64,000 bases of DNA from SCRD01 sp046705285 (lineage in GTDB: Bacteria; Acidobacteriota; Terriglobia; UBA7540). Positions within the stretch are counted from its first letter, which is position 1; each line of letters begins with the position of its first letter. Position numbers and translations under genes: made by a program. Below are positions 46,740-55,884 of the stretch, one piece after another. Below the pieces are notes generated by a model. It had not been told where the DNA came from and made no database searches. It saw only the letters and a program-made list of their open reading frames with translations. Location: contig JBJKQK010000168.1 of NCBI GenBank assembly GCA_046705285.1, forward strand, positions 9,521-73,520, given 5' to 3'.

Positions 46740-49700
46740 TCATTCCCCTGGAGGCGTGGTCGGCAGTTGCTGGTGGTGGTTCGGATATGGCGCGCGCGGA
46801 TATTTCGGCAGCGGGCGCTCCTTGAGCAACTGCAAGGCGACGGAGACGGCTTTTTCGAGCTGCGGGTCGTGCCCTTCCCGCCAGAGTTTCGGGTCCATCT
46901 CAACCTCGTAATCGGGTGGAATGCCATGGCCCTCCACTTCCCAGTGCCCATGCAATCCGTAGATCGCCCAGCGCGGCGCCATCACACTCCCCCCGTCCAT
47001 GAGCCGCGGATAGCCTCCGATGCCGACGAGCCCGCCCCAGGTGCGGACCCCGACCAGCGGCCCAATGTTCGCCTTGCGGAAATACCACGGCAGAGCGTCG
47101 CCTCCCGAGCCTGAAAACTGGTTAATGATCATCACCTTCGGGCCATAAATCGATTCAAGAGGTTCCTTGTATTCCTGTCCTTCGCGGGTCATGACGATGC
47201 TCATCACCGGCCGCCGCAGGTAATCAATAATGTAGTCCGCAAGCTGCCCGCCGTGATTGAAGCGCTCGTCAATTACCGCGCCCTCTTTGCCCACTTGCGC
47301 AAAGTAGTAGCGGTTAAAGTTGGTGAACCCGCCGCCGGCGGTGTTTGGAAGATACACGTAGGCGAGCTTGCCGCCGCTCAATTCGTCCACTTTGCGCCGG
47401 TTGCTTTCGATCCAGTCACGATTGCGCAATGCCGCTTCGCTTGGGATGGGCACCACGGTCACTTCGCGCGAACCCTTGTCGCTCGGATTCGGCCCCACCC
47501 GGATGGCCGTCTGCTTGCCGGCGGTTTCGAGGAAGAAACTGTAAATATTGTCCGCGCCGGTCAACTCGCGGCCGTTCACAGCCAGCAGATATTCGCCCGC
47601 TTTGACGTTGACGCCCGGCTGTGTGAGCGGCGCGTGGAGATCCGGGTTCCAGTTCTCGCCGCTATAGACCTTGGTAATCCGGTAGCGGCCGTTTTCAATC
47701 TTGTAGTCCGCGCCCAGCAAGCCTACGGTCACTTTCTTCTGTTCAGGCTGTTCGCCGCCGCCCACAAACATGTGCCCTACTTCCATATAACTGAGCATTT
47801 CCTGGAAGAGGTAGGTCAGGTCGTGCCGGCTGGTGATTCCGGGCAGGAAGGGTTCGAATGTCTTCTTCGCTTCCTCAATGTTCAGGCCATGGAAGTGGGG
47901 ATCGTAGAAGAAATCGCGCTCGATTCGCCACACCTCGTTATACATCTGCTGCCACATGGCGCGCGGCTCTTCATAGACCTCCATGTTGTCCATCTTGAGC
48001 AAGCCGTCTTCCGGCTTGGGCTCTTTGTCGGTGGGAACGATGAACCACTTGTCCTTGAGTTTGTAGAGCGCCTTCTCGCCGTCGAACGAAAGAACAAAAG
48101 CATTGGCGGCAGGGATAAAAGGCGTTACCTTGCGCTTCTTGAGGTCAAATTTCGTGATCTTCACTGTCGGCCCACCCGGCGTGAAGCCGATCACCACCGG
48201 CGGCAGCTCAGCCAGGAACAACTCGCCTGTCTTCCCGGCCGACAACCCAACATAATTCTCCGCTGGAATGGGCAGGGCAAGAATCCGTTGGCCGATGTTC
48301 GCGAAGTCAATCGTCACGTGGACGGGCTTCTTCTCCTTTTCTTCCTTCTTCTCGCCCTCTTTCCCCTTGTTTTCGTCGCTGGCCTTGTTCTCATCCTTCT
48401 TCTCTTCCCCAACCTTTTCGTCGTCGCTTTCGGGCGCGATGGGCGAGGGCAGATCCTTGCGCAGCACCACCACGTAGACGCCGCGGGTGACCGGATGTTC
48501 TTCGTTTGTCATGTCGAGCCAGCCGGTCGTAAGCCCCATGTTGGTGCTGGCCGTGAAGTAGAGGTATTTTCCGTTCACGTCAAAGTTCGGATAAAGGCAA
48601 TCGCTCATGCCGTCTGTAATCTGGGTCGCCTTTTTCGTATCCAGCGAGTAAACGAAAACGGCGCGCAGATGATTTTCAAGCTGCTTGGTATAAGCCATCC
48701 ACTTGCTGTCCGGAGACCACACAGCGTCAAATTCGTGCGTCGGTGCATCAAACAGGTCCGTATCCACCTTGTCCGGCGTCGGGTGGTCAAGGTCCACATA
48801 CCAGAGGTTGAGCCGCTTGTCGCTATAGGCGATCTTCTTGCTGTCAGGCGACCAGATGGGTGTGTAGAAAAACGAGGGCGGCTGGCCGAGCTCAATGGTC
48901 TTCACAGGTCCCAGTCCGTCTTGATTGCGGATGTGCAGGGCATATTCGCCCGAACGGTCGGAAAAATAGGCGATGGATTTGCCATCGGGCGACCAGGCCG
49001 GGTCGCGGTCTTCGACAGCGGGAGAGCCCGTGATGTTGCGGATGCTGCCCTTCTCCGCCGGGACCGTGAGAATTTCGCCGTGCGCTTCAAAAACTGCGCG
49101 CTTGCCCGTCGGCGAGATTTGCGAGTTCAAAATCTTCTTTTCGACATTCACAAAATGCGGCCGGAGTTCCGGCATGTCGCCTGCCACCGTAATGGGGACC
49201 AAATGCTCGCGGTGTGACTTGAGATCGTAAAGATGGATCGAGCCGAACTGTTCATACACAATCACGCCCGGTCCTGCCGATGCCGAAAGGATGTCCCAGC
49301 GGTCCTTATTGTCCACCACCTGCGTCACCTTGCCGCTCCGGGTGTCGTAGGCAAACAGGGTGAACGGTCCGTTGCGGTCGGAGAGAAAATAGATCGTATC
49401 TCCCACCCACATGGGGTCGCGGTCATTGGAATTCACGCGTGGAATCTTGGCGACAATGCCGGAATCGGAAAGATTGACAACCCAGATGGGCGTGGTTTGC
49501 CCGCCGCGATAATTCTGCCAGAAGGGTTCCCACTGGAAATTCGGAACGTACGCAAGCTCCGTCCCATCAGGCGAGAAGGCGCCTTCCTGGGCCATCGGCA
49601 GCGGGATCTCCGTTGGGAAGCCGCCCGTAACCGGCACGGTGAAAAACTGGTTGGGGTCCGAGTAGCTCGCACGGTGCGAGCGAAAGAGGATCGCTTTGCC

Positions 49701-50063
49701 GTCCGGCGTCCAGCCTAGAGCCACGTCAGGGCCAGGATGGTAGGTCAGGCGCCGTGGCTGGCCTCCCTCCGCCGGAACCACGTAAACACCGGTGTTGCCG
49801 TCATAATCTCCCGTGTAGGCAAGCCACTGGCCGTCCGGCGAAAAGATCGGCTGGGTATCCAGTCCCGCTCCAGTCACGAGCCGTCGAGCCACGCCGCCCT
49901 TCCGGTTCACGATCCAGATGTCTCCCCCGAAAGCAAAGGCAATTTGTGTTTTGCTCACCGTCGGCGTCTGCAGCAGCAGCGGCGCCTTTGCATCCGCGCC
50001 GAAGGCAACGCCTGTTAAAATAAGGAGCACCACAAGAAACCACCATGTCTTCTTTATCGCCAT
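46740..50063 (-). CDS. Tricorn-type S41 protease, exported
   Basis: An 1107-residue homologue of tricorn protease. The order is: signal peptide (about 5-23), a WD40/TolB-like beta-propeller with repeated SPDG/SPDSK motifs (about 30-520), a second beta region interrupted by a Lys/Glu-rich insert (about 555-590), a PDZ domain (about 770-850) and the S41 catalytic core with VGHM (His) and FSGSGGDALP (Ser). It probably trims peptides in the periplasm. I prefer the ATG at 50063: the GTG at 50069 belongs to the ribosome-site sequence GAGGGTGAGA. A candidate promoter is at 50350-50378. Confidence 0.92.
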   Translation of the reverse strand: MAIKKTWWFLVVLLILTGVAFGADAKAPLLLQTPTVSKTQIAFAFGGDIWIVNRKGGVARRLVTGAGLDTQPIFSPDGQWLAYTGDYDGNTGVYVVPAEGGQPRRLTYHPGPDVALGWTPDGKAILFRSHRASYSDPNQFFTVPVTGGFPTEIPLPMAQEGAFSPDGTELAYVPNFQWEPFWQNYRGGQTTPIWVVNLSDSGIVAKIPRVNSNDRDPMWVGDTIYFLSDRNGPFTLFAYDTRSGKVTQVVDNKDRWDILSASAGPGVIVYEQFGSIHLYDLKSHREHLVPITVAGDMPELRPHFVNVEKKILNSQISPTGKRAVFEAHGEILTVPAEKGSIRNITGSPAVEDRDPAWSPDGKSIAYFSDRSGEYALHIRNQDGLGPVKTIELGQPPSFFYTPIWSPDSKKIAYSDKRLNLWYVDLDHPTPDKVDTDLFDAPTHEFDAVWSPDSKWMAYTKQLENHLRAVFVYSLDTKKATQITDGMSDCLYPNFDVNGKYLYFTASTNMGLTTGWLDMTNEEHPVTRGVYVVVLRKDLPSPIAPESDDEKVGEEKKDENKASDENKGKEGEKKEEKEKKPVHVTIDFANIGQRILALPIPAENYVGLSAGKTGELFLAELPPVVIGFTPGGPTVKITKFDLKKRKVTPFIPAANAFVLSFDGEKALYKLKDKWFIVPTDKEPKPEDGLLKMDNMEVYEEPRAMWQQMYNEVWRIERDFFYDPHFHGLNIEEAKKTFEPFLPGITSRHDLTYLFQEMLSYMEVGHMFVGGGEQPEQKKVTVGLLGADYKIENGRYRITKVYSGENWNPDLHAPLTQPGVNVKAGEYLLAVNGRELTGADNIYSFFLETAGKQTAIRVGPNPSDKGSREVTVVPIPSEAALRNRDWIESNRRKVDELSGGKLAYVYLPNTAGGGFTNFNRYYFAQVGKEGAVIDERFNHGGQLADYIIDYLRRPVMSIVMTREGQEYKEPLESIYGPKVMIINQFSGSGGDALPWYFRKANIGPLVGVRTWGGLVGIGGYPRLMDGGSVMAPRWAIYGLHGHWEVEGHGIPPDYEVEMDPKLWREGHDPQLEKAVSVALQLLKERPLPKYPRAPYPNHHQQLPTTPPGE

Positions 50064-50622
50064 TCTCACCCTCGCTTTTGGGACAATTCCTGCAAGGCGG
50101 CCCTAAGGGTCAGGGGTTGCTTTTCTGCGGATTCAGAAGTGCGGACACTAACCCTCAGGGACAAAGATACACTGACCGAATGCTCCCGGTCTGAAAGCTG
50201 CCGTCCATCCCGCGACAGGCGAAGCTCTGCCGGGCGGAACGCCTCGCCTGGAATCATGATTTCAGTTAAACCTGCTTCGGGTACTCGGCTACCTTGACGA
50301 GTTGTGTTTAACCGCTGAGGGCAGGTACTTTCCAGCAGTTTACGTTATAGGCATACACTCTATTCGGCCCTGAGTCAAGCCCCTGAACCTGTCCTGGAAA
50401 TTAGCGACACGGTTGCTTCCAGGTAGCTAAGGCCGCTCCCCCCTTGAGGCAGAGAAACGCGCACAGCGAAACGGCCCGGGCTCGGGAGGTGTGCCGCCGA
50501 ACCAGTCCGATAGGGCTAAGCAGCACAGAGAACAACCTCACCACAGAGGGCAAGGAAAAACCAGCACGAAGTTCGCAGAGACTTCGCCACTTGTGGTCTC
50601 GTGGTGACTCGTTCCAGTCTGA
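50064..50622. other. Intergenic region upstream of the tricorn gene
   Basis: No credible gene is present in this 559-nt gap. It holds a candidate promoter (50350-50378) for the tricorn gene and, near 50524-50550, CACAGAG-type sequences similar to the repeats at 30031 and 36207. I see nothing else. Confidence 0.5.
50350..50378 (-). promoter_or_regulatory. Candidate sigma-70 promoter for the tricorn protease gene
   Basis: On the minus strand TTGACT (50378-50373) and TATGCC (50355-50350) are separated by 17 nt. The -10 match is modest. The leader would be about 280 nt long, so another promoter closer to the gene may exist. Confidence 0.35.
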
Positions 50623-51486
50623 TTATGGCGTTTGCGGCAGTTTATGCGGAGTTCCGGAGCGCAGGTTCAGGCAGGCGATCTCTGGTGGGCAGCCGACGCG
50701 CACGGGCAGCAGGACTTTGCCAATGCCGCGGCTGACATATATCTGAGTGCCGTCCAGGCGATTCCATCCGGCAATGAAGCGCTTGCCCAGTTTGGACCGA
50801 GTGTAGAGCGCACCCACAACCGGAAGCCTGACCTGGCCGCCATGGGTGTGGCCGGACAGCACCAGATCGATGTGGTGCTCGGCAGCCATCCGAACTCCCA
50901 CCGGGTTGTGGCAGAGCAGGATCTTGGGGTCGCGCGAGGGGATATGGCGCACAGCGGCCTCCAGGTCGTCCGCATCCCACCATAAGTCGTCCACACCTGC
51001 CAGCCACAGTCGGCTGTGCCCGGAATGCACCGCAAAGTGCGAATTGCGAAGCATGTGGATGTGGTGGGCTTCGAGTGCCCGCGCCACCTCATCGGCGTCC
51101 ACCTGGAAATCGTGATTTCCCAAGACCGCAAAAACTCCCAGGCGCGCCCGCAGACGTCCCAGCACCTGCGCCACGGGCCAGATATAAGTGGGAGAGAAGG
51201 TGACATAGTCCCCGGTGAGGGCGATCAGATCGGGCTGCAAGTGGTTGGTCATTTTCACGGCACGTTCGACGTCTTCAAGAGGTGTGTAAAGGCTGTGGTG
51301 GATGTCCGTCAGGTGGACGATCCGCAGACCATCATGCGCCGCGCTGAGCCGCCGCAGGTGGATGTCAATCTCAGTGATTTCAGGGTCTGGCGAAACTGGA
51401 GGCGGCGAAAGCTGCGGAGCTGAGAGCGAGAGCGTAACCAGACCTCGACGTCTTAGCCGACGCCTTGATACCAAATAATTCCTCAT
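50623..51486 (-). CDS. Metallophosphoesterase (YaeI/LpxG-like calcineurin family)
   Basis: A 287-residue phosphoesterase with an N-terminal basic and moderately hydrophobic segment (about 1-30). The metal motifs are HLTDIHHS, LTGDYV, LGNHDF, LCHNPVG and SGHTHGGQ. This pattern fits the YaeI/UDP-2,3-diacylglucosamine-type or membrane-associated phosphoesterases, though the lipid A assignment is unproven. The ATG at 51486 follows GGGAAG; the frame to 51507 starts with TTG and has no ribosome site. It lies 61 nt after the inositol monophosphatase family gene on the same strand. Confidence 0.87.
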   Translation of the reverse strand: MRNYLVSRRRLRRRGLVTLSLSAPQLSPPPVSPDPEITEIDIHLRRLSAAHDGLRIVHLTDIHHSLYTPLEDVERAVKMTNHLQPDLIALTGDYVTFSPTYIWPVAQVLGRLRARLGVFAVLGNHDFQVDADEVARALEAHHIHMLRNSHFAVHSGHSRLWLAGVDDLWWDADDLEAAVRHIPSRDPKILLCHNPVGVRMAAEHHIDLVLSGHTHGGQVRLPVVGALYTRSKLGKRFIAGWNRLDGTQIYVSRGIGKVLLPVRVGCPPEIACLNLRSGTPHKLPQTP

Positions 51487-51547
51487 AACACTTCCCGACG
51501 CTTGCAAGCCTAAGCCTTGACGGCTTTAGGTGAATTCAGCGGCAGCA

Positions 51548-52348
51548 TTAGCTGCACTCAACCTTCCCGTTTTCCTCCAGTATTTCCGAGAAAACATCAA
51601 GCATTGAATCATGGATCAGACCGTTTGAAGCAAAAATCTCATCGCGGTGGAGAGAAAAGGGCCCGCCCGACAAGTCCGTCACGCGGCCACCAGCTTCCGT
51701 CACCAGCAAGGAACCTGCTGCCTTGTCCCAGGAGTTGAGCTTGAGTTCCCAGAATCCTTCAAAGCGGCCTGCCGCAACGGAACAGAGGTCCAGGGCCGCC
51801 GCGCCCGCCCGGCGAATTCCGTGCGAAAGATGAGTGAACTTGAAAAAGAATTGCAGGTTCAGGTCATGATTGGAAGCAAAGGGGGGAAAACCGGTACCCA
51901 GTAGACTTTCAGAAAGATCGGCCGTCCGGGACACGTGGATGCGCTGGCCGTTTAACGTCGCTCCCCCTCCGCGCTCGGCCGCAAACAACTCCTGGCGATT
52001 GGGATCATACACCACGCCCGCAATGACTTCATCGCGATAGGCAAGAGCCAGGCTGATGCAGTAAACCGGAAATCCGTGGGCAAAATTCGTTGTGCCATCC
52101 AGAGGATCAACGTACCAACAGTAGTCAGAACCGGTTTCCCTTCCGCCGCCTTCCTCTGCCACGATGGCGTGTTCCGGAAAGCACCGGCGGATGCGGTCCG
52201 TAATCATGGCTTCAGAACGCCTGTCAACCTCCGTCACAATGTCTGATTTTCGTTTGTAGGAAATCTTGTGAGGCTGCTTGGCAAGATCAGCGATCAGAGA
52301 TCCTGCCTCGCTGGCAATGTCGACTGCTATATCCAGATAATTTCCCAT
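51548..52348 (-). CDS. suhB: Inositol monophosphatase family protein
   Basis: A 266-residue Mg-dependent phosphatase of the FIG superfamily. Motifs are VAEEGG (Glu), DPLDGTTNFAHG, and WDKAAGSLLVTEAGG, with the expected metal-binding Asp/Glu set. It is most like SuhB-type inositol-1-phosphatases; substrate specificity (inositol phosphate, PAP or fructose bisphosphate) cannot be settled. It is cytosolic. The metallophosphoesterase gene follows and the molybdopterin synthase fusion gene precedes it on the same strand. Confidence 0.92.
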   Translation of the reverse strand: MGNYLDIAVDIASEAGSLIADLAKQPHKISYKRKSDIVTEVDRRSEAMITDRIRRCFPEHAIVAEEGGGRETGSDYCWYVDPLDGTTNFAHGFPVYCISLALAYRDEVIAGVVYDPNRQELFAAERGGGATLNGQRIHVSRTADLSESLLGTGFPPFASNHDLNLQFFFKFTHLSHGIRRAGAAALDLCSVAAGRFEGFWELKLNSWDKAAGSLLVTEAGGRVTDLSGGPFSLHRDEIFASNGLIHDSMLDVFSEILEENGKVECS

Positions 52349-52415
52349 ATGATTTAAGGGCCCTCGCTTGAATCTCCTTCAATGATGAATTCGGGTGCCG
52401 GGCCTTTTGCATTGG

Positions 52416-53117
52416 CTAACGATGAGCCTGCGCCAGGACCCGCTGTCGGCCTTCACCTTCAGACCAGACAGCACCGTTTTCGAAAAACTCCTTCTTCCAG
52501 ACGGGTACCACCTGCTTGAGGCGGTCGATAAGATAATGGCAGGCCTCAAATGCCGGCCGGCGGTGCGCTGCTGTCACCACGATAACAACGCTGGTCTCTC
52601 CAATTTCCAGTCTGCCTACCCGATGAATGATTCCGACCGAATCAACATCAAATCTCTGCCTGGCTTCAGCGCCAATCTCTTCCATTTTGCGAACAGCCAT
52701 GGTGCTGTAAGCCTCATATTCAAGATAAAGCGTCTTCTGGCCGTTCGAATGGTCGCGGACAACACCCTCAAAGGTAACCACCGCACCATCGGAACTCGCC
52801 TGGAGGGATCGCGCAAAGTCTGACGGGGAGATTTTTTCGCTCGTGATGCGACAACGGCATCGGCTTACGTCCAAGCCTCCGCTGACCGGGGGCATAATAG
52901 CGACCTCGTCGCCCTCATGTAAGATGAATAAGGGTTCTGCAACCTGCTGGTTAACAGCAAAGAGCAGAGATTCCGCCCACTCGCCCAGCCGCGGGAACCG
53001 GGTTTCGTAGAGGCGCCGCAAACCCTGAAGAGTTTCGCCCTCTCCAAGTTCCACTTGCTCTTCCCGCAACCCTGTCAAATCGTGCGTGATCCCAAAGAAC
53101 AAAACCGTGATTCTCAT
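52416..53117 (-). CDS. moaDE: Fused molybdopterin synthase, MoaD-MoaE
   Basis: A 233-residue fusion. Residues 1-81 are a MoaD-type ubiquitin-like domain that ends in MPPVSGG (Gly80-Gly81), and residues about 85-233 are MoaE (GAVVTFEGVVRD, YEAYSTMA, RVGRLEIGE, HRRPAFEACHYLIDRLK, VPVWKKE). Molybdopterin synthase uses a thiocarboxylate on the free C-terminal Gly of MoaD, so the fusion needs cleavage after Gly81, as in the MoaX fusion of Mycobacterium tuberculosis. The ATG at 53117 is chosen over a TTG one codon up. The molybdoenzyme at 15148 is a possible customer in the same genome. Confidence 0.92.
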   Translation of the reverse strand: MRITVLFFGITHDLTGLREEQVELGEGETLQGLRRLYETRFPRLGEWAESLLFAVNQQVAEPLFILHEGDEVAIMPPVSGGLDVSRCRCRITSEKISPSDFARSLQASSDGAVVTFEGVVRDHSNGQKTLYLEYEAYSTMAVRKMEEIGAEARQRFDVDSVGIIHRVGRLEIGETSVVIVVTAAHRRPAFEACHYLIDRLKQVVPVWKKEFFENGAVWSEGEGRQRVLAQAHR

Positions 53118-53223
53118 CAAAATCCCCGATTATCTTTCTAGTATACACCCGGAGGGGAAATCTCAACCCGGTGCTGGCGTTTGCGAGCAGACAAGCTGGG
53201 CTTCAAAGGGCCAGCGCTCTACG

Positions 53224-54126
53224 CTACTCTCGGCCCAGCGCATGACGCAGTGCGGCTTCGAGGCGAGGGTGCTCGAAGCTGAACTCCGTGTCGACAAGCC
53301 GCCTGGGCTCAGTGCGCTGGCTGGCCAGGAGCAGGGCGTCAGCCATTTCGCCGAACATCAGGCGCACCACGGCCGCAGGCACGGTCAGAAATGTAGGCCG
53401 GCCCAGGACCTTTCCCAGGACTTCCGTGAATTCAACATTCCGCACCGGATTGGGCGAGACAGCGTTGACGGGGCCGGAAAGGGATTCGGTAGAAATGGCA
53501 TGCGCAATGGCCCGGACCAGGTCGTCAAGGGCAATCCAGCTTACGAACTGCTGGCCGTCACCCAGCTTTCCGCCCGCACCGGCCTTAAACGTTGGAAGCA
53601 TCGCTGGCAAAGCGCCACCTTTTCCGCTGAGCACCATGCCGATCCGTAGAATTACCACGCGGATTCCTTTTTGCCGAGCGGGCACGGTGGCCGCTTCCCA
53701 TTCCTTGCAGACTTCGGCCAGGAAATCTGATCCCGGCGGGCTCTCTTCGGTCAGAACCTGGTCGCCGCACGAGCCGTAGAACCCCACTGCCGAAGCCGAA
53801 ACCAGCACGCGCGGAGGAGCCGCTACCTGCGCGAGAGATTCCGAGAGCAGTTGCGTTCCGCGAACACGGCTTTCGCGGACACGCTTCTTCTGCGCCTCCG
53901 TCCATCGGCCTGCTGCGACGTTTTCCCCAGCAAGATTCACCACAGCGTCGGTCTGTTCCAGGGAACTCATCTCCAGCTTGCCGGCGTCCGGGTCCCATTC
54001 AGCGATGGCCCCGCCTGAGGCGGCAGGACGCCGAACCATCCGGACGACCTGCTGACCTTCATAACTGAGATGCTGAACAAGCGCAGACCCAATCAGACCG
54101 CTCGACCCTGTGATGAGGATTTTCAT
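53224..54126 (-). CDS. TIGR01777-type NAD(P)-binding epimerase-like protein
   Basis: A 300-residue extended-SDR protein of the SDR39U1/YfcH type. The NAD(P)-binding GSSGLIGSAL is at about 6-15, and VNLAGENVAAGRW and SASAVGFYG are the family's signature stretches; Tyr in GFYGSCG is the SDR active-site type. The ATG at 54126 begins MKILITG directly, as in relatives. Substrate is unknown for the family. No partner gene is obvious. Confidence 0.9.
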   Translation of the reverse strand: MKILITGSSGLIGSALVQHLSYEGQQVVRMVRRPAASGGAIAEWDPDAGKLEMSSLEQTDAVVNLAGENVAAGRWTEAQKKRVRESRVRGTQLLSESLAQVAAPPRVLVSASAVGFYGSCGDQVLTEESPPGSDFLAEVCKEWEAATVPARQKGIRVVILRIGMVLSGKGGALPAMLPTFKAGAGGKLGDGQQFVSWIALDDLVRAIAHAISTESLSGPVNAVSPNPVRNVEFTEVLGKVLGRPTFLTVPAAVVRLMFGEMADALLLASQRTEPRRLVDTEFSFEHPRLEAALRHALGRE

Positions 54127-54304
54127 ATGCGGCCAACCTTCAGAGGGGCGGTATCCACGATTCACGTTGCATCGACCCGGAATGTTAGCAGGCTAGCCGC
54201 CACTCCCTAGCCTCAGGTTAGCACATTCTAAGGCACGAATCTCCAATAGGGAAAGGGCAGAAAGCTGAAAATTTCCACAACCGGAAGCTATACTTGGGAT
54301 CAAT

Positions 54305-54664
54305 ATGTCGCAGATTCTTATTGCCGGAACAGCCTGGACAGCACGCGCGCTGTTGCGGGCGCAGTTGATCGAAGAAGGCTTTGAAGCGGAGGCCTTTGAC
54401 ACCGTCGGCAACGCGGTGCAGCGCCTTTGGGCCAGCCGGACGATGCCGGCGCTGCTGATTGTGGACCTTTTCGAGAGCGAGAACCCGGCGGGAGATATCA
54501 CCACGCTTTCTGATTGGGCGAAGCTCCTGCCCATCTGGGTATTGGCGGGGCACGCCGCCAGCAGTTCGGAGGCGCTGGAAGGCCGTGGCTTTGAAAGAGT
54601 CCTTTTCCGTCCTCTCGATGTGGGAAAGCTGGTGAAGGAGATCAAGGGGCGGCTGCCGGGTTGA
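54305..54664 (+). CDS. Stand-alone degenerate receiver-domain protein
   Basis: A 119-residue protein with a CheY-like alpha/beta layout. Asp54 in LLIVDLFES is at the phospho-acceptor position. However, the acidic pair normally found in the first loop (as in VDDE) is replaced by AGTA (about 7-10), and the Lys of the KP motif is Arg (FRPLD, near 99). It is therefore a pseudo-receiver, perhaps used for protein binding without normal phosphorylation. No kinase or output gene adjoins it. The ATG at 54305 is the only plausible start. Confidence 0.7.
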   Translation: MSQILIAGTAWTARALLRAQLIEEGFEAEAFDTVGNAVQRLWASRTMPALLIVDLFESENPAGDITTLSDWAKLLPIWVLAGHAASSSEALEGRGFERVLFRPLDVGKLVKEIKGRLPG

Positions 54665-54816
54665 GAGGTAAGGGACCGCGGGTGTTCCACCAGTCGGTGC
54701 AGCGCAGTCGCAACTCCGCCACGCGCTGTCGTTTACGTGCCTCCGAAACTTCACATGGAGAGTGCGGAGGAAGGAAAAAGCACACAGTGTGCAACGCATA
54801 CCGTGGTTACCACACC

Positions 54817-55884
54817 TTATAGCACTGAGGGTTGCTGCTGGGTAAGGCAATGGAGGGTTCCCAAGCCCCAGACCAGATCGACGGCATGAATCCCGACCAC
54901 GGGGCGATCAGTGAACAATTCCGCCAGCGTTCCGAGCGCAATACGATCCTTCGGATCGTTGAAGGTGGGGACCAGAACCACCGCGTTGGCGATATAGAAG
55001 TTGGCGTAACTGGCGGGCAGGCGCTGGCCGTCGAAAAAAACAGGGCTCGGCATGGGAAGCGGAACCACCTCGATGCGCGAGCCGTCTTCCAGGCGCATAT
55101 CCTTGAGCCGCTCGCGATTTTCCTGGAGAATGGCGTAATTGGGATCGGCGGGATTTTCTTCGCTGCACAGCACTACGGTTTTCGCATTGACGAAGCGGCA
55201 CAGGTCATCCACATGGCCGTGGGTATCGTCACCTGCGATGCCGCGACCGAGCCACAGGATGTTTTGCACGCCGAGGTTCTCTCGCAGGGCTACCTCAATC
55301 TGTTCCTTGCCCAATCCGGGGTTTCGCACCTGGACTTTCGGGTCGAGCAGGCACTCTTCCGTGGTCAGGAGCGTTCCCTTGCCGTTGACGTCAATACTGC
55401 CCCCTTCCAGCACGAAGTCGTGTTTTCCCGCCTTGGCCGGAAGCAGCGGAATCTTGAGCGAACGAGCAGCGCGCTGGGGGATCAGGTCGTCGTTGTGCCA
55501 TTCGGGATACTTTGCCCAGGCGTTAAAGCGAAAGCGGACCACCGCGAGCCTACGCGGTGAAGTTGCCCTCTTCAAGAAGATGGGGCCAAAGTCCCGCGTC
55601 CATCCGCGATCCGTCGGAAAACGAAAAAATTCCACGCGCTTGAGATCGACGCCGGCGCGCTGAATAACGCGCCGGGCGCGGGCCTCATGCTCTTTAGAAT
55701 TGACCAGGATGCGAACGGTTTCGCCGGGCGAGAGCTTACGGACAATCTCGCTATAAACCCAGGGAATGGGAGCAAAGCGGCCGGGCCAGTCAGTCAGGTT
55801 GTGGGGCCAGGCAATCCAGGTAGCCTCATGGGTTTCCCACTCCGCAGGCAGATGGTAGCCGAGGGCTCGTGGTGTGGCGGCCAC
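54817..55884 (-). CDS. aguA: Agmatine deiminase
   Basis: A 355-residue enzyme of the agmatine deiminase/peptidyl-arginine deiminase family, converting agmatine to N-carbamoylputrescine. N-terminal PAEWETHEATWIAWPHN, DRGWTRDFGP, FVLEGGSIDVNG, DDTHGHVDD and the catalytic Cys346 in GTLHCLTQQ are all present. The start is GTG at 55884, overlapping the TAG of the upstream amidase gene (TAGTG), so translation is coupled. Together the two enzymes make putrescine from agmatine. Confidence 0.95.
   Translation of the reverse strand: MAATPRALGYHLPAEWETHEATWIAWPHNLTDWPGRFAPIPWVYSEIVRKLSPGETVRILVNSKEHEARARRVIQRAGVDLKRVEFFRFPTDRGWTRDFGPIFLKRATSPRRLAVVRFRFNAWAKYPEWHNDDLIPQRAARSLKIPLLPAKAGKHDFVLEGGSIDVNGKGTLLTTEECLLDPKVQVRNPGLGKEQIEVALRENLGVQNILWLGRGIAGDDTHGHVDDLCRFVNAKTVVLCSEENPADPNYAILQENRERLKDMRLEDGSRIEVVPLPMPSPVFFDGQRLPASYANFYIANAVVLVPTFNDPKDRIALGTLAELFTDRPVVGIHAVDLVWGLGTLHCLTQQQPSVL

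Noticed and set aside
47253..49217. 654-codon open frame on the plus strand
   Set aside because: It lies antisense to the tricorn protease gene, which has clear domains and motifs. GC-rich genes commonly leave long open antisense frames.
50066..50257. 63-codon frame on the minus strand upstream of the tricorn gene
   Set aside because: No ribosome site, a Ser/Arg-rich composition typical of chance frames, and it overlaps the likely leader of the tricorn gene.
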